DNA of 64,000 nt from Acridotheres tristis (lineage: Eukaryota > Chordata > Aves > Passeriformes > Sturnidae). Shown piece after piece: positions 10,746 to 22,105 of this stretch; the first letter of the stretch is position 1, and each line of letters opens with the position of its first letter. A program made the translations under genes and the position numbers. Under the pieces are notes generated by a model that made no database searches, was not told the DNA's origin, and worked only from the letters and a program-made list of their open reading frames with translations. The DNA lies in contig CM072884.1 in NCBI GenBank assembly GCA_037013685.1, positions 109,098,048-109,162,047 of the forward strand, read 5' to 3'.

Positions 10746-12847
10746 TACTTATATATTTTTGTATATTACACAGAGCATGGCCCTCCCATGGGTGAGTGTG
10801 AACAAACAGACAAAGCTTGTGAAATTCAAATTTCATATGCCAAGTGGAAAATGAAGAATTTTTAATCCCTTAAAATGTTCTTTCTACAAAGTAGGAAGAA
10901 GTCCATTTTCCAGGATTTGCTCAACTCTGCCAAAGGGCAATTTCTTCCATCCTGTCCTCTATTGACAAGATCACAGCTCTGGACCCTCTCAGCTGAGACA
11001 TCATAGTTGAAAGTAGCTGTAGTTTTGAAGCTCAGAGCCAGAGGTAACAAGTCTCTGAAAAGAGGAGCTAGTGTTAACTCTCATTGGATGACTCAGGCCA
11101 TTTCAGCTTTCTTCTGAAGAGCTTTGGATTTAATCTGTTCATGTTTTCACACCCAGAAATGAAGCAGATTCAGCAGCTGAAGTCTGGTCTGGATGGCTGC
11201 AAAAAATGATTGAAATGCAACTTGAGTGAACCCTAGAGGCTCATTATACAGAAGATACCCTCTTCAGTAGCAACTGGAAATATCATGCTTCTGTTACAAA
11301 AAATACACAGTCCTCCTTCTTTGAAGCCAATTTCCACAACAATTTTTCAAATAAGAAAAGAGAAATTTTGTGAAAAGCAAAGAAACTGCAATGTGCTGGG
11401 ACCTAGCAGAACTGACTGCAGCACTGCACAGACAAAATCCATCCTATTTATAAAGAGACAAAGTGTCTCACAAAAAAAATCTTCCTCCATTCATTTCTAC
11501 ACAAGCATGGTTTACATCCAACTCTAAGGACTGAGCTTCATTTTCATAACATGTTTTTCTGTCTACTCACAATGGAAATCTTTCCCATTTATTGCCCTCT
11601 TAAATAAACAAACAAACATATCAAAGAGGTATATATTTTCTTTCCTTTGTGTTCTGTTTGTCTATGAATTAATTGATTTAAACAGATAGGCCAGAAGCAG
11701 ATTTTTGGTTTTCTAAAATCTTATAATTCAAATCTTAGTTTCTACAAAATGACCAAGAGAAGTCAACTGTGCCTCATCATCAGGGTTTTTTAGGGAGGAG
11801 AAAGAAATGGAGATTACTCTCTAAAATCTGCTTTTTATTTGTCCCAGAGGCAAATTAGCTTTCTTTCCTTCTAGCAAAGCAAGGTGTAGACCCATTCCAT
11901 CACTGGTCTCTTTTCAAAACTATTTCAACAAGAGATATGAACTGTGCCTCCATTTTCAATCTATAGAAGAGATGCGGAAGTGTTTCTTTAAAGGAAAGAG
12001 GCGTTAAGAAATGTTATTGAAATGTGGGAAAATAAATAACTTTTATCCCTCATGATCAATATCAGCAAAGGTGAGGAGACTGTCAGAGGCCTAAATCTGA
12101 GGCAGAGCTGAAACTCCCCCTGTTGGCATTTGGTGGGCCATGCCTGAAAACCAACTTTACTCTGTCTTCACAAACCTTTGGGGATTCATTTCAAATGAAT
12201 AGGTACAAATCCTCAGTTATTTGCTCCTTAATGCCAGCTGGGAGAGAAATTAGCCAGATCCTCTGAAATCTGTGCCACTGCTCCTCCCTGCGCCTCGCAC
12301 TTGGCGAGCTGTGAGATCTGAAAGTGGAATAAACCCACGTCATGGAGCAGGCTGGTGAGGAGAAGCTGCAAAGTAGGAAGGAAAATTAACCACAGGGTGC
12401 AGCTCAGTGAAAAATAAAACATTAAAGGAAAAAGTGCCTCCAGCCATCCTGAGAGTTTGGGGAGAAGGGAGCAGTGCCTGCTCAGTGGAAATGACAGGTA
12501 TCAGGCAGTGCCTTTGCTAACAGCCTGTGAACTTATCTTTGGGTTCACAAGGTGGTGATGGCACGATTAGTTGGTTCATCCACCATCAGAAAAAACCAAA
12601 ACACCACAAATAAACAAATTGATCTATGGAGCTGGCTCCTATCCAATGGCAGAAAAAAAAAATTACAAAGAGGAACACGTGTTAGTCTGGCTACGGGTAG
12701 CAAATGAATCTATCATCAAATCCAGCTAATAAGCCCACTCACTTTGTGTCAGGGAAGCCACGTATCCCAGAGGGATTCTTCAGAGACTGAGTTTCAGTCA
12801 TTCTGCCAACTGCATTTGTTGTCATTTGGAACAAATTCCTACAGCCC

Positions 12848-12853
<6 letters not shown>
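10746..12853. other. Non-coding AT-rich DNA, no gene seen
   Basis: No recognisable open frame, transposon or RNA gene. Open frames do not exceed about 80 codons. Confidence 0.6.

Positions 12854-12878
<25 letters not shown>
12854..12878. repeat. Poly-T tract, 25 bases
   Basis: Twenty-five uninterrupted T. On the minus strand this is a poly-A run, but no AATAAA, retrocopy body or target-site duplication is seen beside it, so I call it a simple homopolymer. Confidence 0.9.
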
Positions 12879-14239
12879 GCCTGTCATAATTAACTTCCCA
12901 GACCATCTTTATGCACATGGATCAGGGTTAGCACAGGCAGTGCTGTTCTCCTGCAGACTGAACATATGCTGTGGGTCTTCTTGTTCCCTCCTTTGTACCT
13001 AATCGCTCTTCTAACTCTCAAAATTCAGAGTAATGCATCTGATGATGCTAAGGACAAGAACTAACAAGACTTTTAACACTGCAGAGCCAATGCAACTGTA
13101 GGGAAACAAATCAGCACCTATTCTCTGTGGACCACAACCACCTATATCTGCTAACCTGCTGAGAGTAGAAATACTACTTTAGACATTGATGTCAAAAGCA
13201 TAGAGCTACTGTTTGATGGCTGAGTGTTTCTAGCATTGTTTGCCATACAGAAGTGTTTGCTGTTCCAAACATGTTTTAGAAATTGCTGTATAAAAGTCTG
13301 CTTCATATAAAATAGTATCACCATGACATGGCTGAGTGAGGAATTTATGTGACTGTGGAAAGGGCTGGACAGCACAGACTTAAAGCATGCTTAAAACTTA
13401 AAGCATTTAAAACTTAAAACCTCTGGGAGAAGGCATCTCACCCCTCTCACAAAAGGCAGCAGATACTGAGGATTGCCTTAAGCCATGCCGAGTTTATTCT
13501 TTGCAAGGGAAGGAGTATTTTACAGCTAAGGTCAAACTCTGTTCCTCAATAAACACTGAGTGTGTCCTTTCCTTTACACAGCCCTACTGACCCAAGTGCA
13601 GACTCTCAAGGAGTGGAGTGCTACCCACAATCACTACAGATGGCAGGATCTCATTCTGTATTGATCCTGCAATTCTGCAGTTCTTGCTGTATCTGTGCCA
13701 CACTAGCAGGAGGTCTGCTCTGATCTTTCTCCTCTTGTGAAATCATTATCCCATGAAGAGCTAGCTAGTTATTAAATATTAAGTGAAATTAAACTCATAC
13801 ATGCAGTTGTTCTGACAACTCGTTTTAGTGACAGCAGAATTTTGTTCCTGCTTTTCACATAAAAGTGTGAAGAGACTGCAAGAGTTTTTTAGCACTGCAC
13901 AAAAAAGCAAATATCATTTCTGTCTGTTCACTCATGACAGGAAGAGTTAACCACAGGCACACTGCTCCACAATGTACACATCACAAGCAGGAAGCCATGT
14001 TCAAGTATCCTTTACACTGCCACTGAATTTGCCAGCACAGTTTCCACCTCTGTGCAATGGCCCTGTGGCCTCTCTTCTTCTCAATTCATGTTTGTGACTC
14101 AAGTGGAACGCACACATGCTACAGGCACCTGGCAGAGCCCTAAGGAGCTCACTCATCAGTCCCCTCCTACAGCATTTCTGAGCTGGACAAACATTGCCCA
14201 TAATATAAATCATGTTTAAAACAGTCTTCTAATGATAAA
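12879..14239. other. Non-coding DNA, no gene seen
   Basis: Unremarkable AT-rich sequence with frames below 75 codons on either strand. No interspersed repeat recognised. Confidence 0.6.
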
Positions 14240-14830
14240 TCATTTGTGGGGGTTCTTGGAGGTCTTCCTAAGCCCTTAGCAAGCACAGGGGGGACAAAGG
14301 CATAGGAAAAAGAGCAGCAGATGTCAGCAGGGAGTCAGTGTCACAAGTAGGACCACCAGTGGGTGCCTGGGATAGGAGGTCCCTGCAGAACAGCCCTTGG
14401 CAGATGGATGTCCTGAGTGTCCTACTGGAGGCCACCTTACAGAGATGCACCATTCAACACCTGTAGGAGCATTTGTAAAGTGACCCAGTTTCAGCTCAGA
14501 GGCATCAGCAGTGGTTGTCCCGAGATGCTGATGTGTCTGAAGGATGCCATCCGCAGTCCTGTACATCCCCAGCACCACACAGAAAAAGACACAGAGTCCA
14601 CCAAGAAGAGCAAGGTTGTGGACAGCACTTACAGAAGGCCCTCAGGAAGCTGCTGGTCAGGAGTTTCCTTCCTGGGCATCAGCTGCAGCCCAGCACATTG
14701 ACCCAGAACTCGCTCAGATGTGAGGTGCTCCAGCAGCCCTGTGATGCTGCTTCCCCAAGAGCAGAAGCTCCAGCAGGTTGATTTGCTGTGGAGGTGAAGC
14801 TTTTCTCTGAGCACAAGCACTTCATCCCGG
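14240..14830. other. GC-richer patch with unrecognised minus-strand frames
   Basis: Base composition is richer in GC than both flanks. On the minus strand one frame (about 14324-14640) encodes a hydrophobic stretch (LALLGGLCVFFCVVLGM) followed by a hydrophilic part, and a second frame covers 14629-14820. The hydrophobic stretch is long enough for one membrane span. I cannot match it to a family. It may be a decayed pseudogene fragment or exon, or only compositional chance. Confidence 0.15.
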
Positions 14831-15949
14831 GAGGAGAACAGTCACAAGCAGTTTGAATGTGGTTTTACACCCTTTCATGAGCTACACATAGTGACATTTT
14901 CTTTGAGCATCCCTTGCATCCCTACCAGGCTACCACTGGTCTGGCCTCGAGACCAACTGAGCAACCACTCTTTTTCTCAAATGCATTTTGATTGAAATAC
15001 CTACTTTTGCTTTAGGATTGCTTTGAATGCTAATGCCTTCATCTTTATTTCTTCAGAACAAACTGTTCATAATTTCACAGGCTTTGTTCTTTTCTGCACG
15101 TGCTATCTGCAAATGGATTAGCTTTACTTTCAGCCTCGAGTGCTTCTGTGCAGGCATTTCAAAGTGAAAGAACTTTGGAAAAACAATTTTCTGGAGTGCT
15201 TCAAGAAAACAAAAAAAATCACATGAAGTGACTGAATTATTGCACTGTATTAAATTACTTAAATCCTTAAAGCTGGGATTTTTAAGGTTCTTCTAACTGT
15301 TCAGAGAGAGAAATATATAAAGTAATACTTCTTAATGCTTTCACTTGTTCTTTAGTCTCAAATCAAATTCTCTAAATGCTTACAATGCTATGCTTTATTC
15401 ATAAAAGGTGAAATTCATTCATTCTGCATAAATCCTTACTCATCAATCAGGGCAACAAGTAGGAAACGGAGGGAAGATAAACTGCACTGTTCAAAATAAC
15501 CAGACTAGCAGAGTGATTCAGAGCATTTAAAACTAGGCTCCTGTTCTGAATCATCCTCTAGAGAAGTCTCTTCTTCTTCAATAAGTATAGGGGAGTTTAG
15601 GAGGCAAGTCTCCTTTGGCTGAAATAAGCCACTGTGAATTAGCCCTTTCACTCAGACCATCATTTTCTTCACAGACCCATAATGTTCTGCTTCTGGATCC
15701 TCTCTTTACATAGCTTCACTGTGGGGTTAAGTCATCCCCATTTAGAGGGAATTCTCATTTTCCTGAATGTTGCAATCATCCTTGAAAGATGTAAAACACA
15801 ATCAGCAGGAAAAAAAATGCAAACAAAGGACAAAGTGAGAAGAGCTGAATAAACAATAAAAATATTAGTGCCAAAAAGACATTAGTCTTTGTTGTCTGGG
15901 GCAGCACAAGACATGAGGTCTTTCTCTTGTTCCTATTGCAATAAAAAAT
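14831..15949. other. Non-coding DNA, no gene seen
   Basis: AT-rich, no open frame of note, no repeat recognised. Confidence 0.6.
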
Positions 15950-16590
15950 GAAGAAAACCTGCTTGCAAATATTTATTCATATTTAAAATACATTAGTTTG
16001 GCCATATTTGCAGTCAGTATGTATCCACTTTACTTGATCATTTCAGCACCCACATTCCACCAAGCTGTATATTTAACAGTAAAATTCACAATTTGCACTG
16101 CTTGGTGTGCTACAGAAGCCATTCAATCAGAGAACAGAAATGATTTGACCACAAATTTGCAACTGTAAATATTTATATCTAAGCGTTTGTAAATGATGTG
16201 CAGTACAAGAATAATTGCCAAATCAATTCAAAAGGCAAAACTGAATAAATTAATGCATCTATGAATTATTCATGAATTTTACCTTCTCACATAGCAAGTT
16301 TATTATTTCTCTATGTAACAGTAAGCAGCTAATATGTCTGAGTGCATTTAAAATATCGATTAGTCTTCTGGATACACTATTCAGAGCTTTTAATCAACAG
16401 AAGATTTCAATAAATATTAAACTTTCATTTAGGGAAAATATGAGAAGTCTTGGTTCTAGGGATAATGCATGCTTATTTCATTGTATAAAGGAAAAGTATT
16501 TGCAATTTACCCAAAATATCAAGAGTATTTTCCATAGCCATTTTAGCTCAGATGAGTGTAATAATAAAGTGCTCAAGAATTAATTGGCCA
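15950..16590. promoter_or_regulatory. AT-rich block with the look of a conserved non-coding element
   Basis: The block is low in GC but not repetitive. It is dense in homeodomain-type cores (TAAT/ATTA) and ATTCAT/ATGAAT motifs, for example around 16249-16276, and has two TAATGCAT octamers (16252-16259 and 16463-16470). This texture is typical of deeply conserved developmental enhancers, but conservation cannot be judged from a single sequence. Inference only. Confidence 0.2.
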
Positions 16591-16606
16591 GGAATCTTGC
16601 AGATTT

Positions 16607-16629
16607 GATTGATCTTGGGAAGATCAATC
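16607..16629. repeat. Perfect 10-bp hairpin with 3-base loop
   Basis: GATTGATCTT (16607-16616) and AAGATCAATC (16620-16629) are perfect complements around GGG. The arms do not extend further. It is too short for a miRNA precursor. Confidence 0.9.
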
Positions 16630-17829
16630 CAAAAGACAGAGCTTGACTGTTCCAAACAGCTACACACTGTGGAGAGGAGCCATAATTTTCTGTAAAGAAA
16701 ATTGCCCGCTTCTCTTGCAAGGAAGAAAAGCCCAAGACACATCTCTTATACCTTGGCAAGTCTGGGAAACCCTGTGAATGGCTTGGAGACAGGAAATGAG
16801 AAAAGCCCCTGGAGGGTTTGCTGTTTCATTGCGAGATGGGGTCAAGGACAGATGAGAGATGTTGGCCCCAGCTTGGCTCCTTTGCCCCAGGACTGGGCGT
16901 GGGTTTCACCCCACAGCCCCCCATGGCACAGCCTTGGTGACAGCACAACATCTGTGCCTGTGGTCCCAACACATCTCAGGAGCTGCCACTGCTGCCTCTG
17001 ACCTTCCTTGGGGACTGTGCATCACATTCTGTTTCTGACTTCAGGCAAGAGATTGGAACAGCAATGCTGTAGGTCTGTGTTACTTGTGCACTACTGGTAG
17101 GAAAAACAAGAGCAATAGTCTTCCCGGGAGGCATCTTCCTGGTTACTCAGGTACAAACACCAGGAACAAGATTTAGAATATGGGGGTTTGTCCGCCAAGT
17201 CAGTCAGAAATTCTTTTAAAGCTTTGCAGAGGCTGAGGCTATTGATACAGATTTTAAATCAGACTGCTTTATCCCAATTATTTCCACTTGTTTTCTTGTG
17301 TTTTGTTTAGCTGTGTATGTGTTTGCATGAGAGAGAGAGAAGGAAAGAAAAAGGAAAACATTGTCAGGCACATTTGGCTACTGCTGCAGAGAAGGTCCAG
17401 TCTCTGATCTTATCTTCACAGGGAGATAGTACTCTACAGTTACCCCGTGCAGAAAACTTCAAAAAGCAGACTGTTGATGACAGAGTCTGGTTTATGAGAC
17501 CTGATAGTCCAACCTCACAGGTTACTCTACAGTATGAGGAGGTGTGTACATCTGCTCTGCTTAGAAGTTTCAAGTACAGAGATATTTCCAGATAAGACCA
17601 ACTTATCTCTGTAAACAAAGCAGTGAGCAGAGGCTGCAGCACAGAGGGGATCTGCAGACAGACAAGATGTAGTATCTTCTAGATTTTGGGAGCCCCATTC
17701 AGCTATCCTACTTCTCCATGCTCTGCTTCATTTTAATGGTGCTCTCAGGGAGGCAAAGGAAACATTTATCAGTGTCCACTTACCTACAAGCAGTTTGAAG
17801 TCATACAGCATTATGCAAAAAATGAAGAA
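16630..17829. other. Non-coding DNA with short GA repeat
   Basis: A (GA)6 run lies at 17329-17340, continued by purine-rich sequence to about 17360. 16780-17000 is GC-richer and has frames to about 100 codons, none recognised. Confidence 0.6.
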
Positions 17830-17882
17830 GTCATAGAAATTAAAGGCCACTTCAAGGCTGTCATCTAGCCCAGCCCTTCTTT
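17830..17882 (-). mobile_element. Probable decayed CR1 3' tail
   Basis: On the minus strand the sequence runs GGGCTGGGCTAGATGACAGC, then a gapped match to the AAGGTCCCTT region, then TTTCTATGACTTC. This resembles the CR1 3' end, in which GGTTGGACTAGATGAT is followed by the ATTCTATGA tail. Only about 50 bases align by eye and no CR1 sequence is clear upstream, so the call is weak. An open frame with a good donor (TAG|GTAAGT at 17784/17783) crosses it and looks membrane-like, but the CR1 match explains it better. Confidence 0.4.
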
Positions 17883-20800
17883 CATCACTCAGGAATAAAT
17901 GTTAATAGGTTACATGTAAAAAAGTTTGTGAAACTCCTAAAGGAAGAGGGTGGCTTTGAGAGGGACCCCAGATTGGACAGTTAAAATTCATTCCACTCTT
18001 CCATCATACAGTCTGTTCTGCCTCCACTGAAAACTATCTGAAATTTCCTTTTGCTGTAAAGCTTTAAACCAAGCTCTGAGCAGCTAAGATGGATAGCTAA
18101 ACTATTGTCAAATTTGTGCAATACATGACACAAAGGTAAGAAGTTTTCCTGTTTAAATGTGTATTGGCTAAATAGTTATGTAAAGATAAGGAAAACACAG
18201 GGAAACTAAGGAAGATATCTGTATGTCTGTATTGCTTGTGCTTTAAGAAAAGAGAAAGTCAGAGTCTGTGTGCAAGATCATTTTTAGCTTGGTCCCCACT
18301 GCTTTAAATGAAATGTAGAATTCAGATTAATTTAATATAGGAATCATGTGCTTATCATCAATCCGTGTCAGCCAAGTCATATAAATGGATAAAGCCACAA
18401 AATGTTACCTTAGCCTGGTTGGATTTCCTTAGACCCCTCCAGACAATGGGAGTCCCAGGAAGATTCCCTGGGATGTTCTCTGCAGCACCTTGTCTCTCTC
18501 CACGGAGCAATTCAAGTGAGTTCAAGGAGAGGAGGCACCCCACACTGCATGTGGACTTTGAGAGCTGTTACACTGGGCCTGTATCAATTAATTCAAAACA
18601 AATTTGGAGCCATAAGCCAACCTTCCCAGGTGAATGCTTCACTTTACTAAGAGCTAACTATAATGAATGTGTTAGCTTTGCAAAAATAAATGGAGCAGCT
18701 GCACAGAGGATAAATGGCCATCAGACCTAAACAAGGCATTTATCACAAAAGTACTGGAAAAGGATTTTCAAGATTACCAAACTATTTCAAACTCAACGTC
18801 AGCCTAGGATGATGTTCCCATTTTTTTCAATACCATGCTGCTGACTAAAACAGGGTTGTTCCACTCTCATCTCTAAACCTTCCTCTCCCATATTGCTGCT
18901 TAGCAGACAATACCCAGCTGGCATTTGTACTCTCCTTCCTAAATGTCACAGTCAGTACATTGAACACCCTTTTGCTTATTCACCTATTCATCTCTCTGAC
19001 AAGTTCTCTATTCATCTGTCTGTCTGACCAGGTTCATTTTGAACTCTGATCATGTCCTCCAGAACATCTTGCAACTCCACCAACCGAAGTGTCAAATTTT
19101 AAAAGCGTCTCTTCCATCAGTCAAATTGTTTGTAAAAAAGAGAGGCATTTTGCATCTTATTGTATATTAGAAGTAGCACAAGATATATGAGAAACCTTCC
19201 ATCTTGATAGCACTGACTTTGAGGATAATTTCTAGTCATTTGTGAAACTGGCTGACAGTGATTATCATTTGACATCCCCTTGAGCAAAATAAAAAAACAT
19301 GGTCATATGGAGTGCAGACCAGTTGTATTTTTCATGGAGTCTGGAGACCATTCAGGGCAGGAATGTGAGGAATCTCCTGACTGAACTTGAATTGTGAATG
19401 TGTTTGAGTTTGCAAATCCCCATTTAAAAAATGGACCACATTCTGTCATCACTGGCTCAGGGAAGAGCTTTCTCATGGCAAGTGAGAGGAATGGCCAGAG
19501 CCAAATGTTTTGCACATTCACTTGAAGAGAAAACAGAGAAAACCTTCAGCTGTTTCTTTAAAACTATAAAAGCCCTGCACAGTCACAGAAACAAGACTTC
19601 AGGTTACCTGTCACTCACTGGTAATGAATGTTAATGACAAAGCACATATGTAGCATCAGTGCAGACCCTTCACTGGCTTTTTCCAGTCAAGAGTATTTTA
19701 TCCAGGTGACCTTGTCAGGGGGATTAATCACAGTGCAGGGCTTCTCCCCCCTCATCTTCAGTGTATACAGCCATGTGGGAGGCCAGAACCCCAGAGAAGT
19801 ATTTGAAAAGTGTGAATATTTGTTAAATCTTTTTTAAGCTTCATTTTTGTTCACGGGCAAATTACAGCACAGCAAATCTCTGGAGTACTTCCTCATTTTG
19901 TTCAGCCTGAACTTGGCAATACATAGTTTCTGGAAACCTGCAGTTCCTGATGAATACCAGGAAGATTTTCAAGTTTCCTATCAAACACGTATTAATTTGA
20001 TTCAGTCCAAGCTTGGGGAAAAGTCTCTAGACAGAGGAGGAGGAGCTGTAGCAGTCACACACTGATTTTCCCACTGGCATGTCCCACACTCTGGACTAAC
20101 CCAGGTTCCTGCTGTTCCCATTGGCATAATGCTCCATGTCATCCCTCATGTGGGGTGGACAACCAAAGTTTTCTCACTCCACAGCTATCAAAATTGAGAA
20201 TATTTCTCACTTCCTTTCCAAGGTACTTCTTCTGCACACCCTGCTGTACGTCCTGCTTTCCTCACTCCTTCCCTCTGAAACATGCACATGGGGATACCCT
20301 TCCTTTATAATCTCTCTTCTCCCTATATTGACATAATTTAACTTTATGTTTGGGGTTTTTTACCCAAAAATTTCCAGAAAAGATAGGATGGTAGACAAAC
20401 CCTAACTGTCTTTCCAAGAGCAAATTGCTGTAAGAGAGATTATCTACTGAAGCAAGTGTTACTTTGATTTATCACCCCACTCCCTCATTCCTATTGCTCA
20501 CTCCTACTACTGAGGCTGCACGGACCCAGTAATCCCTACAAAGAAAGAGCTTGACCTTTATATTTCCCAATAAAGGATGTAGAAAGCTTTAGTGCAATTT
20601 CATCAGATTTTCTTCAAATAGATTATCCTATCCCTATAGACACAACACAAGAACCCAAACCACAATGAAAGGTTTTGCTGCTGGAGGTAGATTGCGACTT
20701 AATAATGGGTGCATGCACATAGATAACTGAGCCAAAGATGAGGTTGTTTGATTAACCATTGATTTTCAGAGGCACTGGAAAGCAGTTTCAAAATCACGAA

Positions 20801-21915
20801 GAATCACAACACTGATTTGAAAAGGAATCAGAGAAAAAGTCTTGCTATCACCATGGATACAACAGATGGGGACTCAGCATTTAAGCAAAAACCCTGGAAC
20901 TTCATACTTATACTTTTGGGCAAAGTGGGTCTTTTAATATTAATATTTAGAATATGTCCTGCTTATAAATAAAATGGTAATCAACATACGAAGTAGATCT
21001 TGATTTGTCTTTTGTTGGAGTACAAGCATTCATCATTAGATACTTCATTTTTTTGCTTGAGTACTGCCTGTGACATCAACACAATGCAGCACAACAGGTA
21101 AGCTGATAGTGGTGTTTCAAACACAGGATAACCATGTGATACTTTAAACTATTTGAGAATAACTGTAATTTTCCTGTATTCCCATCAAGCCTGAATCAGC
21201 CAAATCAACACTCTGATTTAACACAAACATTATAATTTATTAACTTTGTTAGGATCCAGATTATAAAAATATTCAGACACTTTACTCACAGAGATTTTGG
21301 TGAGCTTCAGGTATTTGAATGCCTTTATTAATGTGGATCCCTGACCTTGGTTCACTGTCAGTGATGGATCAAAACCAGTGGAATGCTGATGGGTATTTGG
21401 TCTTGTTCCAGCCTCAGCACTCCTCATGACTCTATTATCATTTTTCCTTCCCTAACACCTCCAGAGCCTGGTGGAAGATCTCAGCTGCAAGAGCCAGTGC
21501 AGCTACAGACACACAGTGCTAATTGCAGACAGCAGGCTCAGCTGAAGGGGGCAGGAATGATTTTTTTTCTGGTGCCTTCATGCGGAATTTCTTTAAAATA
21601 GCATAAAATGCCCCACGGCGTCAGACTGAACTAAATATTCATTAGCCCAGAGTTCTGTCTTGGACAGTGACCACAGAGCCAGAGAAAGGTATAAGGACAA
21701 GGTAAAGATGGTATGGATTTAATTCAACATGTTTGCCCAGTTTCTAGTGATTTCTTAAACTAGAAACAGCTTTTGCTGATACTTCTTCACAAGATTTTCT
21801 GTGATGTCTCTAAGTGCCTTCTGAACATTGAATTAACACTGTGCCCTGTGACAGGGAATTTCACACTTCGTCATGACATGGAATTCAAATCCTTATGAAA
21901 ATATTTGGCTTAAAT
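17883..21915. other. Non-coding DNA, no gene seen
   Basis: No frame above about 120 codons and none recognised. Donor-like sites at 18135/18136 (AAAG|GTAAGA) and 21097/21098 (ACAG|GTAAGC) lack convincing acceptors. Confidence 0.55.
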
Positions 21916-21961
21916 GATGCTTCTGCTTTCCTCAGATTGATAGATGCTTCTACTTTCCTCT
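21916..21961. repeat. Imperfect 27-bp tandem duplication
   Basis: GATGCTTCTGCTTTCCTC at 21916 recurs with one change at 21943. The second half of each unit has diverged. Confidence 0.6.
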
Positions 21962-22036
21962 CAATTCCAACATCATTTTTCATAACCCGATGTAAATAGG
22001 AATATTTAGCAATTGCACATAACAAACATATAGACT

Positions 22037-22105
22037 TCATAGAGTCACAGTGTGGTTTGGCTTGGTTGGGTTTTCAAGATCATCCAGTCCAATCCCCTTT
22101 CAATC
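22037..22105 (-). mobile_element. CR1 LINE 3' fragment, minus orientation
   Basis: The plus strand reads TCATAGAGTCACAGTGTGGTT and later TTCAAGATCATCCAGTCCAATCCCC (split here by intervening bases). This is the reverse complement of the CR1 3' terminus, with its ATTCTATGA-type end and the GGTTGGACTAGATGATCTT block. The match fades after about 22105, so the copy is severely 5'-truncated, as most avian CR1 copies are. It carries no coding capacity. Confidence 0.75.

Noticed and set aside
12854..12878. Poly-T tract as the poly-A tail of a processed pseudogene on the minus strand
   Set aside because: No polyadenylation signal, retrocopy body or target-site duplication is seen beside it.
17784..17882. 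Minus-strand open frame with many aromatic residues ending in a strong donor (TAG|GTAAGT)
   Set aside because: It looked like a membrane-protein exon, but most of the frame lies on a CR1-like 3' tail (CTAGATGAC ... TTCTATGAC), which explains it better.
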